Origin: Camellia lanceoleosa
Taxonomy: Eukaryota; Streptophyta; Magnoliopsida; Ericales; Theaceae
Direction of reading: 5' to 3'
DNA length: 64,000 bases
Assembly (NCBI GenBank): GCA_025200525.1
Contig: CM045770.1
Coordinates: 120,691,429-120,755,428 of the forward strand
Made by a program: the position numbers and the translations under genes. This document shows, in pieces, positions 11,588 through 21,497 of the stretch. Within the stretch, counting starts at the first letter, position 1. Every line of letters starts with the position of its first letter. The notes below the pieces were generated by a model. That model worked only from the letters and a program-made list of their open reading frames with translations. It was not told the DNA's origin and searched no databases.

Positions 11588-12393
11588 GTACATAAATGGT
11601 TTTGAAAACCAGACCGGATCGGGTAGTTCGACCGGTTGAACCGTCGATCGATCGGGGTTTCGGTCCGAATATATTCTCTGAACTGTTCGAAGTCAAAAAT
11701 CGGACTATTTAGAGAGAATCGAAAAAATTGGAGGTTGAACCGCTGAACCGGTCGACCCGGGGACGGTTCACTGGATCAATGAAATTGAAAATTTTGAATT
11801 TTTTTTGATATTTTCTAAAAAAATTTATTCTTTCTTTCTTTCTTATTATATATATATATATATAAAAGAAAATTTAATTGGAAACTCTCTTTCAAGGGTT
11901 ACCTCTTGGGAGAAATCTCATTAAGAACTTGAAATTATTGTGAAAGTCTTTACCTATTTATAAGAAAAAAATTCTTCTAAAAAAATTCAAGAAATCCATG
12001 TGGGATTCAATCAAATTTATTGGAGGGAGAATTGAAATTTTGATATCCCTCCAAAATTTTTGTTCTTCTTTCAATTAAATTATTTGAATTAAAATCATAT
12101 GGGAGGAATATTGAATATTCGATTTCCTCTTCCAAAATTAAAATTAATAATATTTTAAAATATATTATTATATTTTTTAGTCAAAAAATATTAGGAGAAA
12201 TATTTAAGATAATTTAATATTTTAATTTATAATTTTATTACTTATATTTTTGTTTAAATATAATTTTAATATATTTATTGTGTCACGGTTCGATTCCAGT
12301 TCAACCCGACAATTGAACCAGTGGCCCATCTATCAGATCTCTTTTCTGGTTCGCTCACCGGTCTAGTAGGTTTTTTTCTTAAAATCTATGTAC
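11588..12393. mobile_element. Non-coding TIR element rich in CCGGTTGAACC motifs (copy B)
   Basis: The ends form imperfect terminal inverted repeats: GTACATAAATGG...AGACCGG at the left against CCGGTCTAG...CTATGTAC at the right. Just inside each end are dyads of the type GGTTCGACCGGTTGAACCG. The interior is AT-rich without coding potential. A homologous copy lies at 36669-37520. The superfamily cannot be fixed because no clear target-site duplication is visible. A non-autonomous DNA transposon is the best reading. Confidence 0.6.
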
Positions 12394-12930
12394 AATAAAT
12401 TTAATTATAAAAGTAAATTAAAAAAAAAATCAAAGACAAAAAAAAAAAAAACAAAACAAAACCTTAAGAATTTTTTTTGTTCTTTCTAGACTTTTTTTTT
12501 TCAAAATTTTTAAGGTTTTTTTTTTTATTTTTTTTTTCCTAGCCAGTCCAATTAAGTAAAACCTAAAAATCTACAGACTTTTGGGGAAATTTTTTTTTTT
12601 AAAAAAAATTACTAAATTTAAAAAAAAATAAAATAAAAACTAAAAACATTAAATTTGCATAAATGGATCGATCCGTTCATTCGTGTGAGTCTCACGTAAA
12701 TCTCACATGAATGAGTGGGTTGGATATATTTATATTAGGGATATTTACATACAAATACTAGCTTATGAACTTATACTTGAATAAGTTTTAACTAAGATTT
12801 TTTGGACTTTCAAATTAAATTTTCAATAATTGGAATTACTTTTCAAACAATGATTATTTAACATTTCTGATTATCAATAAATGAACATGATGATTTGATA
12901 TTTATTTTATTTTTATTTTTAAAACTTTAA

Positions 12931-15411
12931 AGGACTTTTCTTAAGTGTGCCTTGCATATGGTATGCAAGGCACTTACACCCTTGTATGTTGCATTTACAC
13001 ATTTCTATGTATTGGGTTATATCAAAATATTTGAAAATTTACACATTGGTGACTGCTAGTGTGTCACTTTCGTAAATTAATAAAATAATAAAAAATGTAT
13101 AAGTTTTCACAAAAGCCGTATATTTTCAAGAAAGGCGTAAGGAATTTCAGAAAAAGGCGTAACTGATTTCTGAAGACTTACGCCTTTTGTATAAACTTAC
13201 ACATTTTTATGAGTACTTACGCCTTTTGTGAAATAATTTATACCTTTTATGAACACTTACTCCTTTTCTAAGTTGATTTACCAAAGGTGTAAACAAGCGA
13301 AAACTTATACCTTTTGCTTAAGTTTATACCTTTTCTTGGAAGTACTTATATTCTTTTTTAAAAGTTACTCCTTTTGGGTAAAAATTTTTGGCATAACATT
13401 TATACTTTTTCTGAAAACTTACACCTTTTGTGGAAGCCCCCTTTAAAGCTTTTTAGGAAGTTACTTATACCTTTTGTGTAAAAATAAATTTATCAAATTT
13501 ACACATTTTGCTTAAAGTTATACCTTTTCGTGGAAGTGCTTATATTTTTTTTGAAAAGTTACTCCTTTTGTGTAAGAATTTTTGTCATAAGATTTATACT
13601 TTTTCTTCAAACTTACACCTATTGTGAAAGAGTATATAAGCACAAAAGTACAAATGTTATGCCAAAAATTCTTACACAGAAGGAGTAACTTTTCAAAAAT
13701 GATGTAAGTATTTTCACAAGATGGTGTAAGACTAAACAAATGGTGTAAGTTGGGCTTCCACAAACGGTGTAAGTTCGAAAATAAGCTATAAATGTTATGC
13801 CAAAAATTCCTACACAAAAGGAGTAACTTTTCAGAAATAGTATAAGCACTTCCACGCAAAAAAAGTAACCTTAGGCAAATTTAGTAAATTTGATGAATTT
13901 TTTTTTTTACAAAAAATATAACTGACTTCCGAAAAGTTAAATTAGATGGACAATGATCGATAGAAGGACCGAAATCGACAGAGATCGACAGAGAAGAACC
14001 CACATGGACACGGACAGACTAAGATCGCTGGAGACAGAGCGAGATAAACAGGGATCGACAGAGAGAGACTGACATTGACGGAGAATAGGCCGACATCGAC
14101 ACAGAGAGACCAAGATCGATAGCCAATCTTTCAAAAAACCTTTCATTTGCGGCGGCGGTGCCGTGGAGGTGCCGATCTCAGAAGCCTGTCAGCACCGGAG
14201 CCCACCGACATTTGGGTGGTTAGCGGGGGTCACGAACCCTTTGATTTGTTTAGTGGTTGTCTCAATTTGTTTATGAACACTTCGAAATGTTACTCCTTTT
14301 GTGTTTACTACTTAGAAATGTACATATGTTACTCCTTCTGTGTTTACGAACATTTTGAAATGAACCCTTTGTTACTCCTTTTGTGGTTATGAACACTTTG
14401 AAATGTTTCTCCTTCATACTTTGCGTCAAAATATTTACACCATTTTTTAAAAGTTACTCCTTTTGTGTAAGAATTTTTGGCATATGATTTACACTTTTTC
14501 CTCGAATTTACACCATTTGTGAAGGCCCAACTTAAAGCTATTTCGGAAGTCAGTTATACCTTTTGTGAAAAAAAAAATTCATCCAATTTACACCTTTTGT
14601 TTAGTCTTATACCATCTCGTGAAAATACTTACACCATTTTTGAAAAATTACTCCTTCTGTTTAAGAATTTTTGGCATAACATTTGTACTTTTGTGCTTAT
14701 ATACCCTTTCACAATAGGTGTAAGTTTGAAGAAAAAGTATAAATCTTATGACAAAAATTCTTACACAAAAGGAGTAACTTTTCAAAAAAAATATAAGCAC
14801 TTCCACGAAAAGGTATAACCTTAAGCAAAAGGTGTAAATTTGATAAATTTATTTTTGCACAAAAGGTATAAGTAACTTCCTAAAAAGCTTTAAAGGGGGC
14901 TTCCACAAAAGGTGTAAGTTTTCAGAAAAAAGTATAAATGTTATGCCAAAAATTTTTACCCAAAAGGAGTAACTTTTAAAAAAGAATATAAGTACTTCCA
15001 AGAAAAGGTATAAGCTTAAACAAAAGGTGTAAGTTTTCGTTTGTTTACACCTTTGGTAAGTCAACTTAGAAAAGGAGTAAGTGTTCAAAAAAGGTGTAAA
15101 TTATTTCACAAAAGGCGTAAGTACTCATAAAAAGGTGTAAGTTTATACAAAAGGCGTAAGTCTTCAGAAATCAGTTACGCCTTTTTCTGAAATTCCTTAC
15201 GCCTTTCTTGAAAATATACGGCTTTTGTGAAAATTTATACATTTTTTATTATTTTATTAATTTACCTGGAAAGTGACCTGCCTAGCAGGTCACCAATGTG
15301 TAAATTTTCAAATATTTTGCTATAACCCAATACATAGAAATGTGTAAATGCAACATACAAGAGTGTAAGTGCCTTGCATACCATATGCAAAGCACACTTA
15401 AGAAAAGTCCT
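12931..15411. mobile_element. 2.5-kb foldback (long inverted-repeat) element
   Basis: The left end AGGACTTTTCTTAAGTGTG is the exact reverse complement of the right end, and the two arms (about 12931-13930 and 14460-15411) stay inverted-complementary over roughly 0.95 kb. The arms are built from dozens of degenerate units around CTTACACCTTTTGTG or its complement, some inverted again within one arm. Each tip carries a 27-nt palindrome (12947-12973 and 15369-15395; GTGCCTTGCATA then its complement). The spacer (about 13930-14460) holds a GATCGACAGAGA-rich tract, a GC-rich stretch near 14150 and direct repeats of TTACTCCTTTTGTG. There are no long transposase-like frames, so it is non-autonomous. 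No matching target-site duplication was found; the left flank belongs to the protease unit and the right flank to the MADS unit. Confidence 0.8.
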
Positions 15412-17830
15412 AGTTAATGTTGTAGTAGCAGCAACAACAGCATAGCAACAATGATCATAATAGCAACAGAAGTAACAATAATTGTAATAATATTACCAAT
15501 AATATAGGGAAAATAGCAAGAAAATTATCTTAGGGATATATAATACCATGTCAGTGACAACCTTTCTGGAAATAGCAGATTTCATGAGAAAGGAAAACTA
15601 ATATATATCAAAGAGGTGGTATCCATCTCTCTCTCTCTCTCTGAGCTGAGCCATAATCCATTTCTGTTCCTGATGATTGAAACTTTTATTCCAGGAGCCC
15701 TTCCTCTGATGATTTAGCATAAACTCTCAAGGTATGGGTTTAAAATTTAATGGCTGATTTTGTTGATGTCCCAAGCCTGAACTCAACACCAAGCTATCAT
15801 CTTTCTCTAAAAGGAAACAAACCTCTTCCCTTTTCTTCTTTTTACTTAGTGGGCTTTTTAATTAGTGTTTAGACTCCGAGACAGCAAAATGTAAAGTGAG
15901 GTTGAAAATGGGAGTGTGCTTTACAGCCAGAGGTGTCGCAGCGTTTTGCTTTGTTTCCCTAACTCATCTCTATTTTGCCCTAACCCAGCTCTATCTTTTG
16001 GCCTAGCCCATCTCTCTGTGTTCACCTAGTCTCTCCTCGTCCTTCTATAATGCCTGGTTAATTTTGTTGTCAAGCCCGTATAAGTCACCAATTTCGCTAT
16101 CTTAGTTGTCAAGTCCCTATAACTCACTGGTTTGCTGCATCTTGGTGAGGTATAGTGGTGTTCTTTGCAATTTTGTTCTTGGGTACATTTGAGCGTACTG
16201 TTGTTAGCTTGGATTTGAGGTGCTATCACTTGGTCAATCCTTATGGTTAGCTACTTAGATCAAAATGAATTGGTTTGTAGACAAAAAGAACGTTTCTTGG
16301 TTGGAGGTTAACTGAATTAGTAAAATTCAGGGTTGTTCATTAGTTAAAAGTCAAAGCATGATGACATCCGACAAGAGTGAATAATTCTGTGATCAACATC
16401 GAAGGACTGAAGGCTTATTTGGTGTAGAGTATGAAATCAGGTTCCAAAAGACAAACAAAAGATGTTATCCGGTGGTGTCCTATTCAGTTAGGAGTATTGA
16501 AGCTGAATAATATTGATGGTCATCAAGAGGAAACCCTGGCTAGGCTTGTGTATCATGGCTTTCTAAACAAAATAAAAATTGAAGTGAAAGTAGTTAATTG
16601 TGGGACCCATTAAGTGGCTGAGTGTCATTTATGGGATGCCTCTGTTGTCTATTGACTGCCAATAACTATTTTGCTTTTTCACGATGAACCTTGTTAATAT
16701 TTTTCTTTTTAGTTCGGTTTCCTACTATTGCTCATTTACTATTTGCATTATTCTCCCATTGTGGTTTAATCTTTCTCCTGTTGGTATTAGTTCTATAATA
16801 TAATATGGAAAAAGGTTAGGAAAACTGTGGAGGTGATTGTGATTAGAGAATCTAGTGCTGCCTGTTTGTATCTGGAAGTGTTTGTTGATGAGAACTAGCG
16901 TAGATAAAGTAAATAGGTAAATATTTTGTTGCTTTTTGATATGTCTACATATATATTTATATCAATCTTTAATATGGGTGTGAATTCATGAGATTTTTTT
17001 GTCAAACCAAACTGTTTGGTTCTTTCAATTGTTTTATCTTTATATTTGCGATGCGGGTTGCGATGCGGGGTAAATTGCATTGATCCTACTGCATTTTAAT
17101 ATGGTTTAGAATGCCCTCTGCACACTTTTAGTCGAAACAGTCTCTCTACATGTTGAAATTGTGAAAATTTGCCCCGTTAGTCCGTGTAAAATTTACCCTT
17201 ATTTTTAAACATGGTGGGAAAATTTTAACCCACATTAAAATGCAAGTGGGCAGTCCTTGCGATAAATTATAGTGATTTATTAGAAGAGTAAGATTCTTCT
17301 TCTATTTTTTAGTATTGTAGAATTTATAATTTATAATTTTTGAGGAATCATTTGGCTGACAAGAAGTGGTTTTATTAGCAATTTTTTTTTTTTTTTGGTA
17401 GGGAGGTTTTATACTTTATGATTACAATTTTTATGCTTTATTCTGATTTTGTATCATGTAACTTGTCTTCTCAGATGGCCAGTACCTGAAAAATACACAT
17501 TTGGAAGAATTCGATATCAATGTCAATAATATGTTCTTTGTGCAGTGGTGTTTTGTTGGGCCAACTCAAGTTTTCACAAGGCTTAAAAGCGAAATTTTAT
17601 TTAGAGGCTTCTATATTTAAACTTATATAATCATATTTATTAGTATTTCTGTTTAAAAAAATATATTTATTAGTTGTGACTAAAATTTGGAGGTTATTTA
17701 AAGTGTTTAGCTATGAAAGTAAAGAAATTAAAAGTGTCAAAAGTTATCAAATAAATGTTATAAATTCAATGTGAATACTAAAAAGGGGTGGTAAATCTTA
17801 TGTTCAAATCGATAGAGGGCTTGCACCCAA

Positions 17831-18035
17831 GTAACGTAATCTCAAACGTAACACTCTAATGTAACACATAAAATTCAAAAAAATTCCTTAATATAATTTT
17901 TCCAAACATGACACCCATAACTTGAAATTATACATTTGCTCAAAGCTCAATAAGGAATTTTTATACTATTTTTTGAATAGTTTGAAGAATCCCACAAACT
18001 TTTATATTAGAATATTACATTAAAGTGTTACATTA
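17831..18035. mobile_element. MITE-like inverted repeat in the MADS copy 1 promoter
   Basis: Left end ACGTAACACTCTAATGTAACAC is answered by TTACATTAAAGTGTTAC at the right. It lies about 290 bp upstream of the TATA box. Homologues sit at the same place before copies 2 and 3. Relative to those, an internal block of about 90 bp is missing here. Confidence 0.6.
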
Positions 18036-18317
18036 AGAATTATTTTTAAATGTTATATTAAAATGTTATGTGTAAAAAAAATATACAATTGCATTAAATA
18101 ATATTGTAATTGTAATGATTCCTTATATAGATTTTCGATGTACTTTTAAAACTTTTGATCTCAATTTCTCTCTCTACCCTGCTGGTGTTTATAAAGTAAT
18201 CAACTAATTCCGTGATTTCCGTCCTTCGTATCCCATCAATCAAAACTCATTCCTTGGCAACGACATACACACGGGAAATAATCACACACAGACACACACT
18301 CTCTCTACTCTCTCTTT

Positions 18318-18329
18318 CTATATATATAG
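18318..18329 (+). promoter_or_regulatory. TATA box, MADS copy 1
   Basis: CTATATATATAG follows a CT-rich tract about 140 bp upstream of the ATG and is conserved before all three MADS copies. The leader between here and the ATG is CT- and AT-rich. Confidence 0.6.
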
Positions 18330-18469
18330 ACGGGAAAATGAATTTCTTACTCTTAACATTCTTACGCACAAAAGTATAGTTGTAGCAATTTCTGTGAGTA
18401 TTGCTCTGTTTTTTTTCATCAAAAGTATACTTGCAAGTCTTCCTTTCTTCATTCACAAGAAAACAAGCC

Positions 18470-19324
18470 ATGGACGTTGAAAATCGAATTCAGATTAAAA
18501 AACCCATCAAGCGAAGAATCATTGACAACCACAAATCGCGGAGCAGAGTGATGTACAAGAAGAGAAAAGCCTGTATCATCAAGAAAACAATGGAGCTCTC
18601 GATATTGTGCGACATCAATGCCTTCACCATCTGTTTTGGGCCCAACAATGAGGTTGAGACATGGCCTGAAAACCCAACCCACGTCAAAACTCTCATCAAC
18701 GCGTACAAGAATAACCGCCGAGGCAAACAACTGGTTCAAGCCCAACAGCAACAACCCTCTGATCATCATCGTGGCTTAGATGATAAAATCAGGGGTTTAT
18801 TGGGTTGGAATGATGGTTGGCTTTGTGGGTTGTCAAGAGAACAGTTGATGAGTTTATGGAAATTGATGAGATTGAAATTACAGGAATTAACAAGAAGAAT
18901 TGAGTTGTTGATGTTCAGTAAGATGCACTACCAGTACCAACTATTAATTGAGCCACCGATGTTCGTGCCGCTTTGGCCATTGAATTGCTATGGAGTTCCT
19001 GGAAGTAGTGGTGGTGATGGTGGTGGTGGTGGTGGTGGTGGTGCGTTGAGTGTGCCATTGACATGGGAGTTTAATGAAACATTGGAGGAGACTACTCTTA
19101 ACGCCATGAACAACTGTGATATTAATGCCATGAACAACTGTGATATTAATCAGATGTGTCTGAAATTTGCTTCGCCTCTCAATGAACTTCTGTTTGCATC
19201 AATGTATACGATGAATCCGCTGCAAATCACTGAGCCTCAGTTGAGTGAAGAAACAATCAGCAGCAGTGACACTGACTCTCAAGCCAATCCCAGTCTCAAT
19301 GTGAACATGGATTGGATTATTTAG
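18470..19324 (+). CDS. Type I (M-type) MADS-box transcription factor, copy 1
   Basis: 284 aa. The MADS domain spans residues 5-65, with NRIQIKKPIKRR at the N-terminus and KKTMELSILCD followed by FTICFGPNNEVETWPEN. The TWPEN..VK..I..YK pattern after the MADS box is typical of plant type I proteins, most like the M-beta group, with M-gamma as the alternative. Type I proteins bind CArG-like DNA as heterodimers and often act in the female gametophyte or endosperm. The normally invariant Gly of the KRxxGL motif is Cys35 here. The C-terminal region has Gln-rich (91-95) and poly-Gly (183-191) tracts and a tandem 8-residue repeat NAMNNCDI (211-226). The start is the ATG in GCCATGG; the upstream frame lacks another ATG. 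There is no K domain, as expected of type I. Single exon. Confidence 0.85.
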   Translation: MDVENRIQIKKPIKRRIIDNHKSRSRVMYKKRKACIIKKTMELSILCDINAFTICFGPNNEVETWPENPTHVKTLINAYKNNRRGKQLVQAQQQQPSDHHRGLDDKIRGLLGWNDGWLCGLSREQLMSLWKLMRLKLQELTRRIELLMFSKMHYQYQLLIEPPMFVPLWPLNCYGVPGSSGGDGGGGGGGGALSVPLTWEFNETLEETTLNAMNNCDINAMNNCDINQMCLKFASPLNELLFASMYTMNPLQITEPQLSEETISSSDTDSQANPSLNVNMDWII

Positions 19325-19697
19325 TTGGTTTATTTACTAGCTTTTTTTTCCCCTTCAAATTATGTTTTAGTAGAGTCTAAATTGTGCTTTGCACTGCAAA
19401 TTGTAGGACGTATGAGTATCTTTTTTGTTACATTATCAGTTGTATCTGTTCTATTCTTTAATTTTAACAAACTTGGAATTATAACTTTTGTATCTGTTGC
19501 CCTTAATTATTATTGTTAATGCACTATCTAGATTCTTACTATAATTTTTGTTTTGAACAATTTTAGACAAATAGTTTAATTTCTCTCCAAAACTTCCGCA
19601 TGTAATCCTTTTTGGTAAATACAGGAAGAAGGAAAAAAAAAAAAAAAGACAAAAAAAAAATTTCTCCAACTTGTGTATTTTCAAGTAGCAAATCCTT

Positions 19698-19769
19698 CTA
19701 ATGGAAGACTCTTTGACCAATAATTTTGCTGACCCTGTTAGATAATATCAACCAAGATATAATCCCAAC
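19698..19769 (-). pseudogene. GET1/WRB-like gene, last exon (unit 1)
   Basis: On the minus strand a splice acceptor (ATGCAG) at 19770-19772 is followed by 23 codons, VGIISWLILSNRVSK then IIGQRVFH, and a TAG. The VGII.WLILS.RVSK pattern is the conserved third-transmembrane end of plant GET1/WRB (CHD5 domain), the ER receptor subunit that helps insert tail-anchored proteins. It lies convergent to the MADS gene. The matching upstream exon at 20563 has lost its splice donor and the rest of the gene is cut off at 20771, so this is a broken copy. Confidence 0.6.
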
Positions 19770-20109
19770 CTGCATTTGCATCAAAACACATGATCAGAGA
19801 CCTCATAACAGAAATCATGAAGCTCAAGTCTTATGATTTGTGTCTGTAATAATTATTTTATTTGCTTCATACGATGACATTTCAAACTGGCAGCATATGC
19901 ATACTTCATTAGAAGAAGAATTGTACTGAATCAAGACACAACAGTAACCTTTCAAGCATTTCTATTTCTTCAAGTAATGGAAAAATAATCATGCCAACTG
20001 ATTGGTGTAGCTTTGTAGTGTGCTATCTATAAAAAATATATATAATTTTTTTTTTTTTTGTCAATTCAAGTAAATTGCAGCATCACAACGATAGAAACTA
20101 TACTAAACA

Positions 20110-20480
20110 TTAACGCTCTATTTGTTTAGGCAAAAAATATTTTCCACAGAAAATGTTTTCTAAAGCGTTTTCATATGTTTGGTTGCATCGTTGAAACTAA
20201 TGTACTAATGGTTGTATTGGTGGTGGTGGTGGAGAAGTAGAGGTAGAAGCCGGTGGCTATGGTGGAGGTGATGGCGATGGCGATGGCGATGGCGATGGTG
20301 GTAGTAGTGTGGTACCATTGGTAAGATTTTAATTCAGAAAATGTTTTTCACCATTTAAAAGCGGACACTTTGGGATGCGGAGAAGCTATTATTGCCCAGC
20401 TCTTAACCATGGAAAACATTTGTTGTTTCTACCAAAAGCCAAAAAAATACAAAAAAACATTTTTCCCCAAAAAAATAGAG
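20110..20480. repeat. MITE-like AAAATGTTTTCC repeat with GGT/GGCGAT microsatellite
   Basis: Left end TTTTCCACAGAAAATGTTTTC and right end TGGAAAACATTTG are inverted relatives, a common plant MITE signature. Inside lies a (GGT)n then (GGCGAT)n tract (about 20220-20310). A copy with a shorter tract is at about 62765-63110. Confidence 0.45.
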
Positions 20481-20562
20481 GGTAATAGAAAGTAGAAGAC
20501 ATCAACAATAAACTGGAAAACAGAGCATTCACAAATATGAATTTGGATATTAATGTCAAGAA

Positions 20563-20770
20563 AAGGGCTCCACAAGTTTCTTATATATGAAAGCCACGGG
20601 GACTCCCCAAAACGACCAAATCAGCAAAAAATATGTAAAAACCTGTTGGGTAACCATGCAACTAAACACTTCAGCACTTTGTTCAGGGAAACTTGTAAAT
20701 ATTTTAAGCATCAAACTGTTCCCAAGATCACCTTTAATATCTTGAGACCTTTCAAATATGAATCAGATGA
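20563..20770 (-). pseudogene. GET1/WRB-like gene, transmembrane exon relic (unit 1)
   Basis: The minus strand encodes FERSQDIKGDL, then a membrane segment with TYFLLIWSFWGVPVAF and KKLVEPF. This matches the unit 3 exon at 63206 apart from a few substitutions (for example Trp to Ser in IWxFW). About 9 bp that carry the splice donor in unit 3 (PFG then GTAATG) are missing, so the exon cannot splice there and runs into a stop. The 5' part of the exon ends at the junction with protease unit C. Confidence 0.6.
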
Positions 20771-21106
20771 CTTATAACAGTCTACTTGTTCATTATTTAG
20801 TCATATCAACTCATTTCTTTCTTTCACTTTGGAGTATTTCAATTAAGGTCACTTGTTAGTCATGTTAGCCCGGTATCTACAAAAACCCAGATCAAATTTT
20901 GTAGACCAAAATTTGATATTCTGTTTTTCAAAGTATTTTTCCAAAACATTTTCTTTTATTTTTCCTGAATTTAGTAACAAAACTGTTTATACCTCTTTCC
21001 ATTGTAGCCTGGATTGCACTTGTTCACTACCTGTTTGTAAAAAATGTTTATGAGAACAATAAAATCTTGTTTATTGCTTCGATTTTGACAGACAACTTGG
21101 CTTTTC

Positions 21107-21460
21107 TGTTGGGACTGTGAGATACCAGAAATCAATCACACACAATAACACAACAATATTTACGTGGTTCGGCAATTGCCTACGTCCACGGAGAGCTATT
21201 CACTGTAGAATTTTTCCCGGAGGGAGATTACAACTCACACCTCACAAACTCTCTATAGAACTCTCACTTCTCACTTTTCTCACAGCTTCTCTTTCTCTGT
21301 GAGTTTGTTATTATTCAACCCCTCCTCCTCACCTCAATTTATACACAATTGAGGGAGGAGGTGATTGGCCATCACCTACTCCATTCCACTCTCTAGTGGA
21401 GCTTCCATTTGGGTAGTGAAGTACATAGTGCTGCACTAAATGGATGGTGCTGCACTAACA
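21107..21460 (-). repeat. 3' LTR of copia element 1
   Basis: Starts TGTTGGGACTG and ends CTAACA on the plus strand. The paired LTR is 26276-26625. Confidence 0.93.
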
Positions 21461-21473
21461 ATTCTCCCCCTCC
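21461..21473 (-). other. Polypurine tract of copia element 1
   Basis: On the minus strand GGAGGGGGAGAAT lies immediately before the 3' LTR, the expected primer site for plus-strand DNA synthesis. Confidence 0.8.
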
Positions 21474-21497
21474 ACGCCCACATGGACAACTGACTTC

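Larger units (their letters stand above)
6846..12930. repeat. Protease-containing duplicated segment, unit B
   Basis: Tandem copy of unit A, extended on the right by about 2 kb that is shared with unit C (35400-38040). Outside the protease gene and the elements listed separately it has no recognisable genes. It stops abruptly at 12930, where the foldback element begins; the homologous unit C sequence continues past that point. Confidence 0.85.
15412..20771. repeat. MADS-containing duplicated segment, unit 1
   Basis: Aligns with unit 2 (44088-44632 plus 51848-55676) and, from the promoter onward, with unit 3 (60480-63420). Upstream of the MADS promoter, 15412-17830 holds CT-rich and AT-rich sequence without a clear gene. 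A short frame near 16431 (copy near 52350) contains CPIQLGVLKLN, faintly like the start of a LINE RNase H domain, but is too short to call. At 20771 the segment is joined directly to protease unit C. Confidence 0.85.

Noticed and set aside
13518..15088. Several 65-113-codon ORFs in both orientations within the foldback element
   Set aside because: They are low-complexity translations of the CTTACACC repeats and mirror each other across the inverted arms, with no domain.
16431..16613. Possible LINE RNase H start (CPIQLGVLKLNNIDG) in MADS units 1 and 2
   Set aside because: Too short, followed by unrelated sequence, and lacks the catalytic Asp/Glu motifs; similarity may be chance.
18338..18379. 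Possible short upstream ORF before MADS copies 1 and 2
   Set aside because: It starts only about 10 bp after the TATA box, so it probably lies upstream of the transcription start; copy 3 lacks it.
18449..18769. Minus-strand 106-codon ORF opposite the MADS box, present in all three copies
   Set aside because: An antisense shadow of the conserved MADS coding sequence; its conservation is explained by the sense strand.
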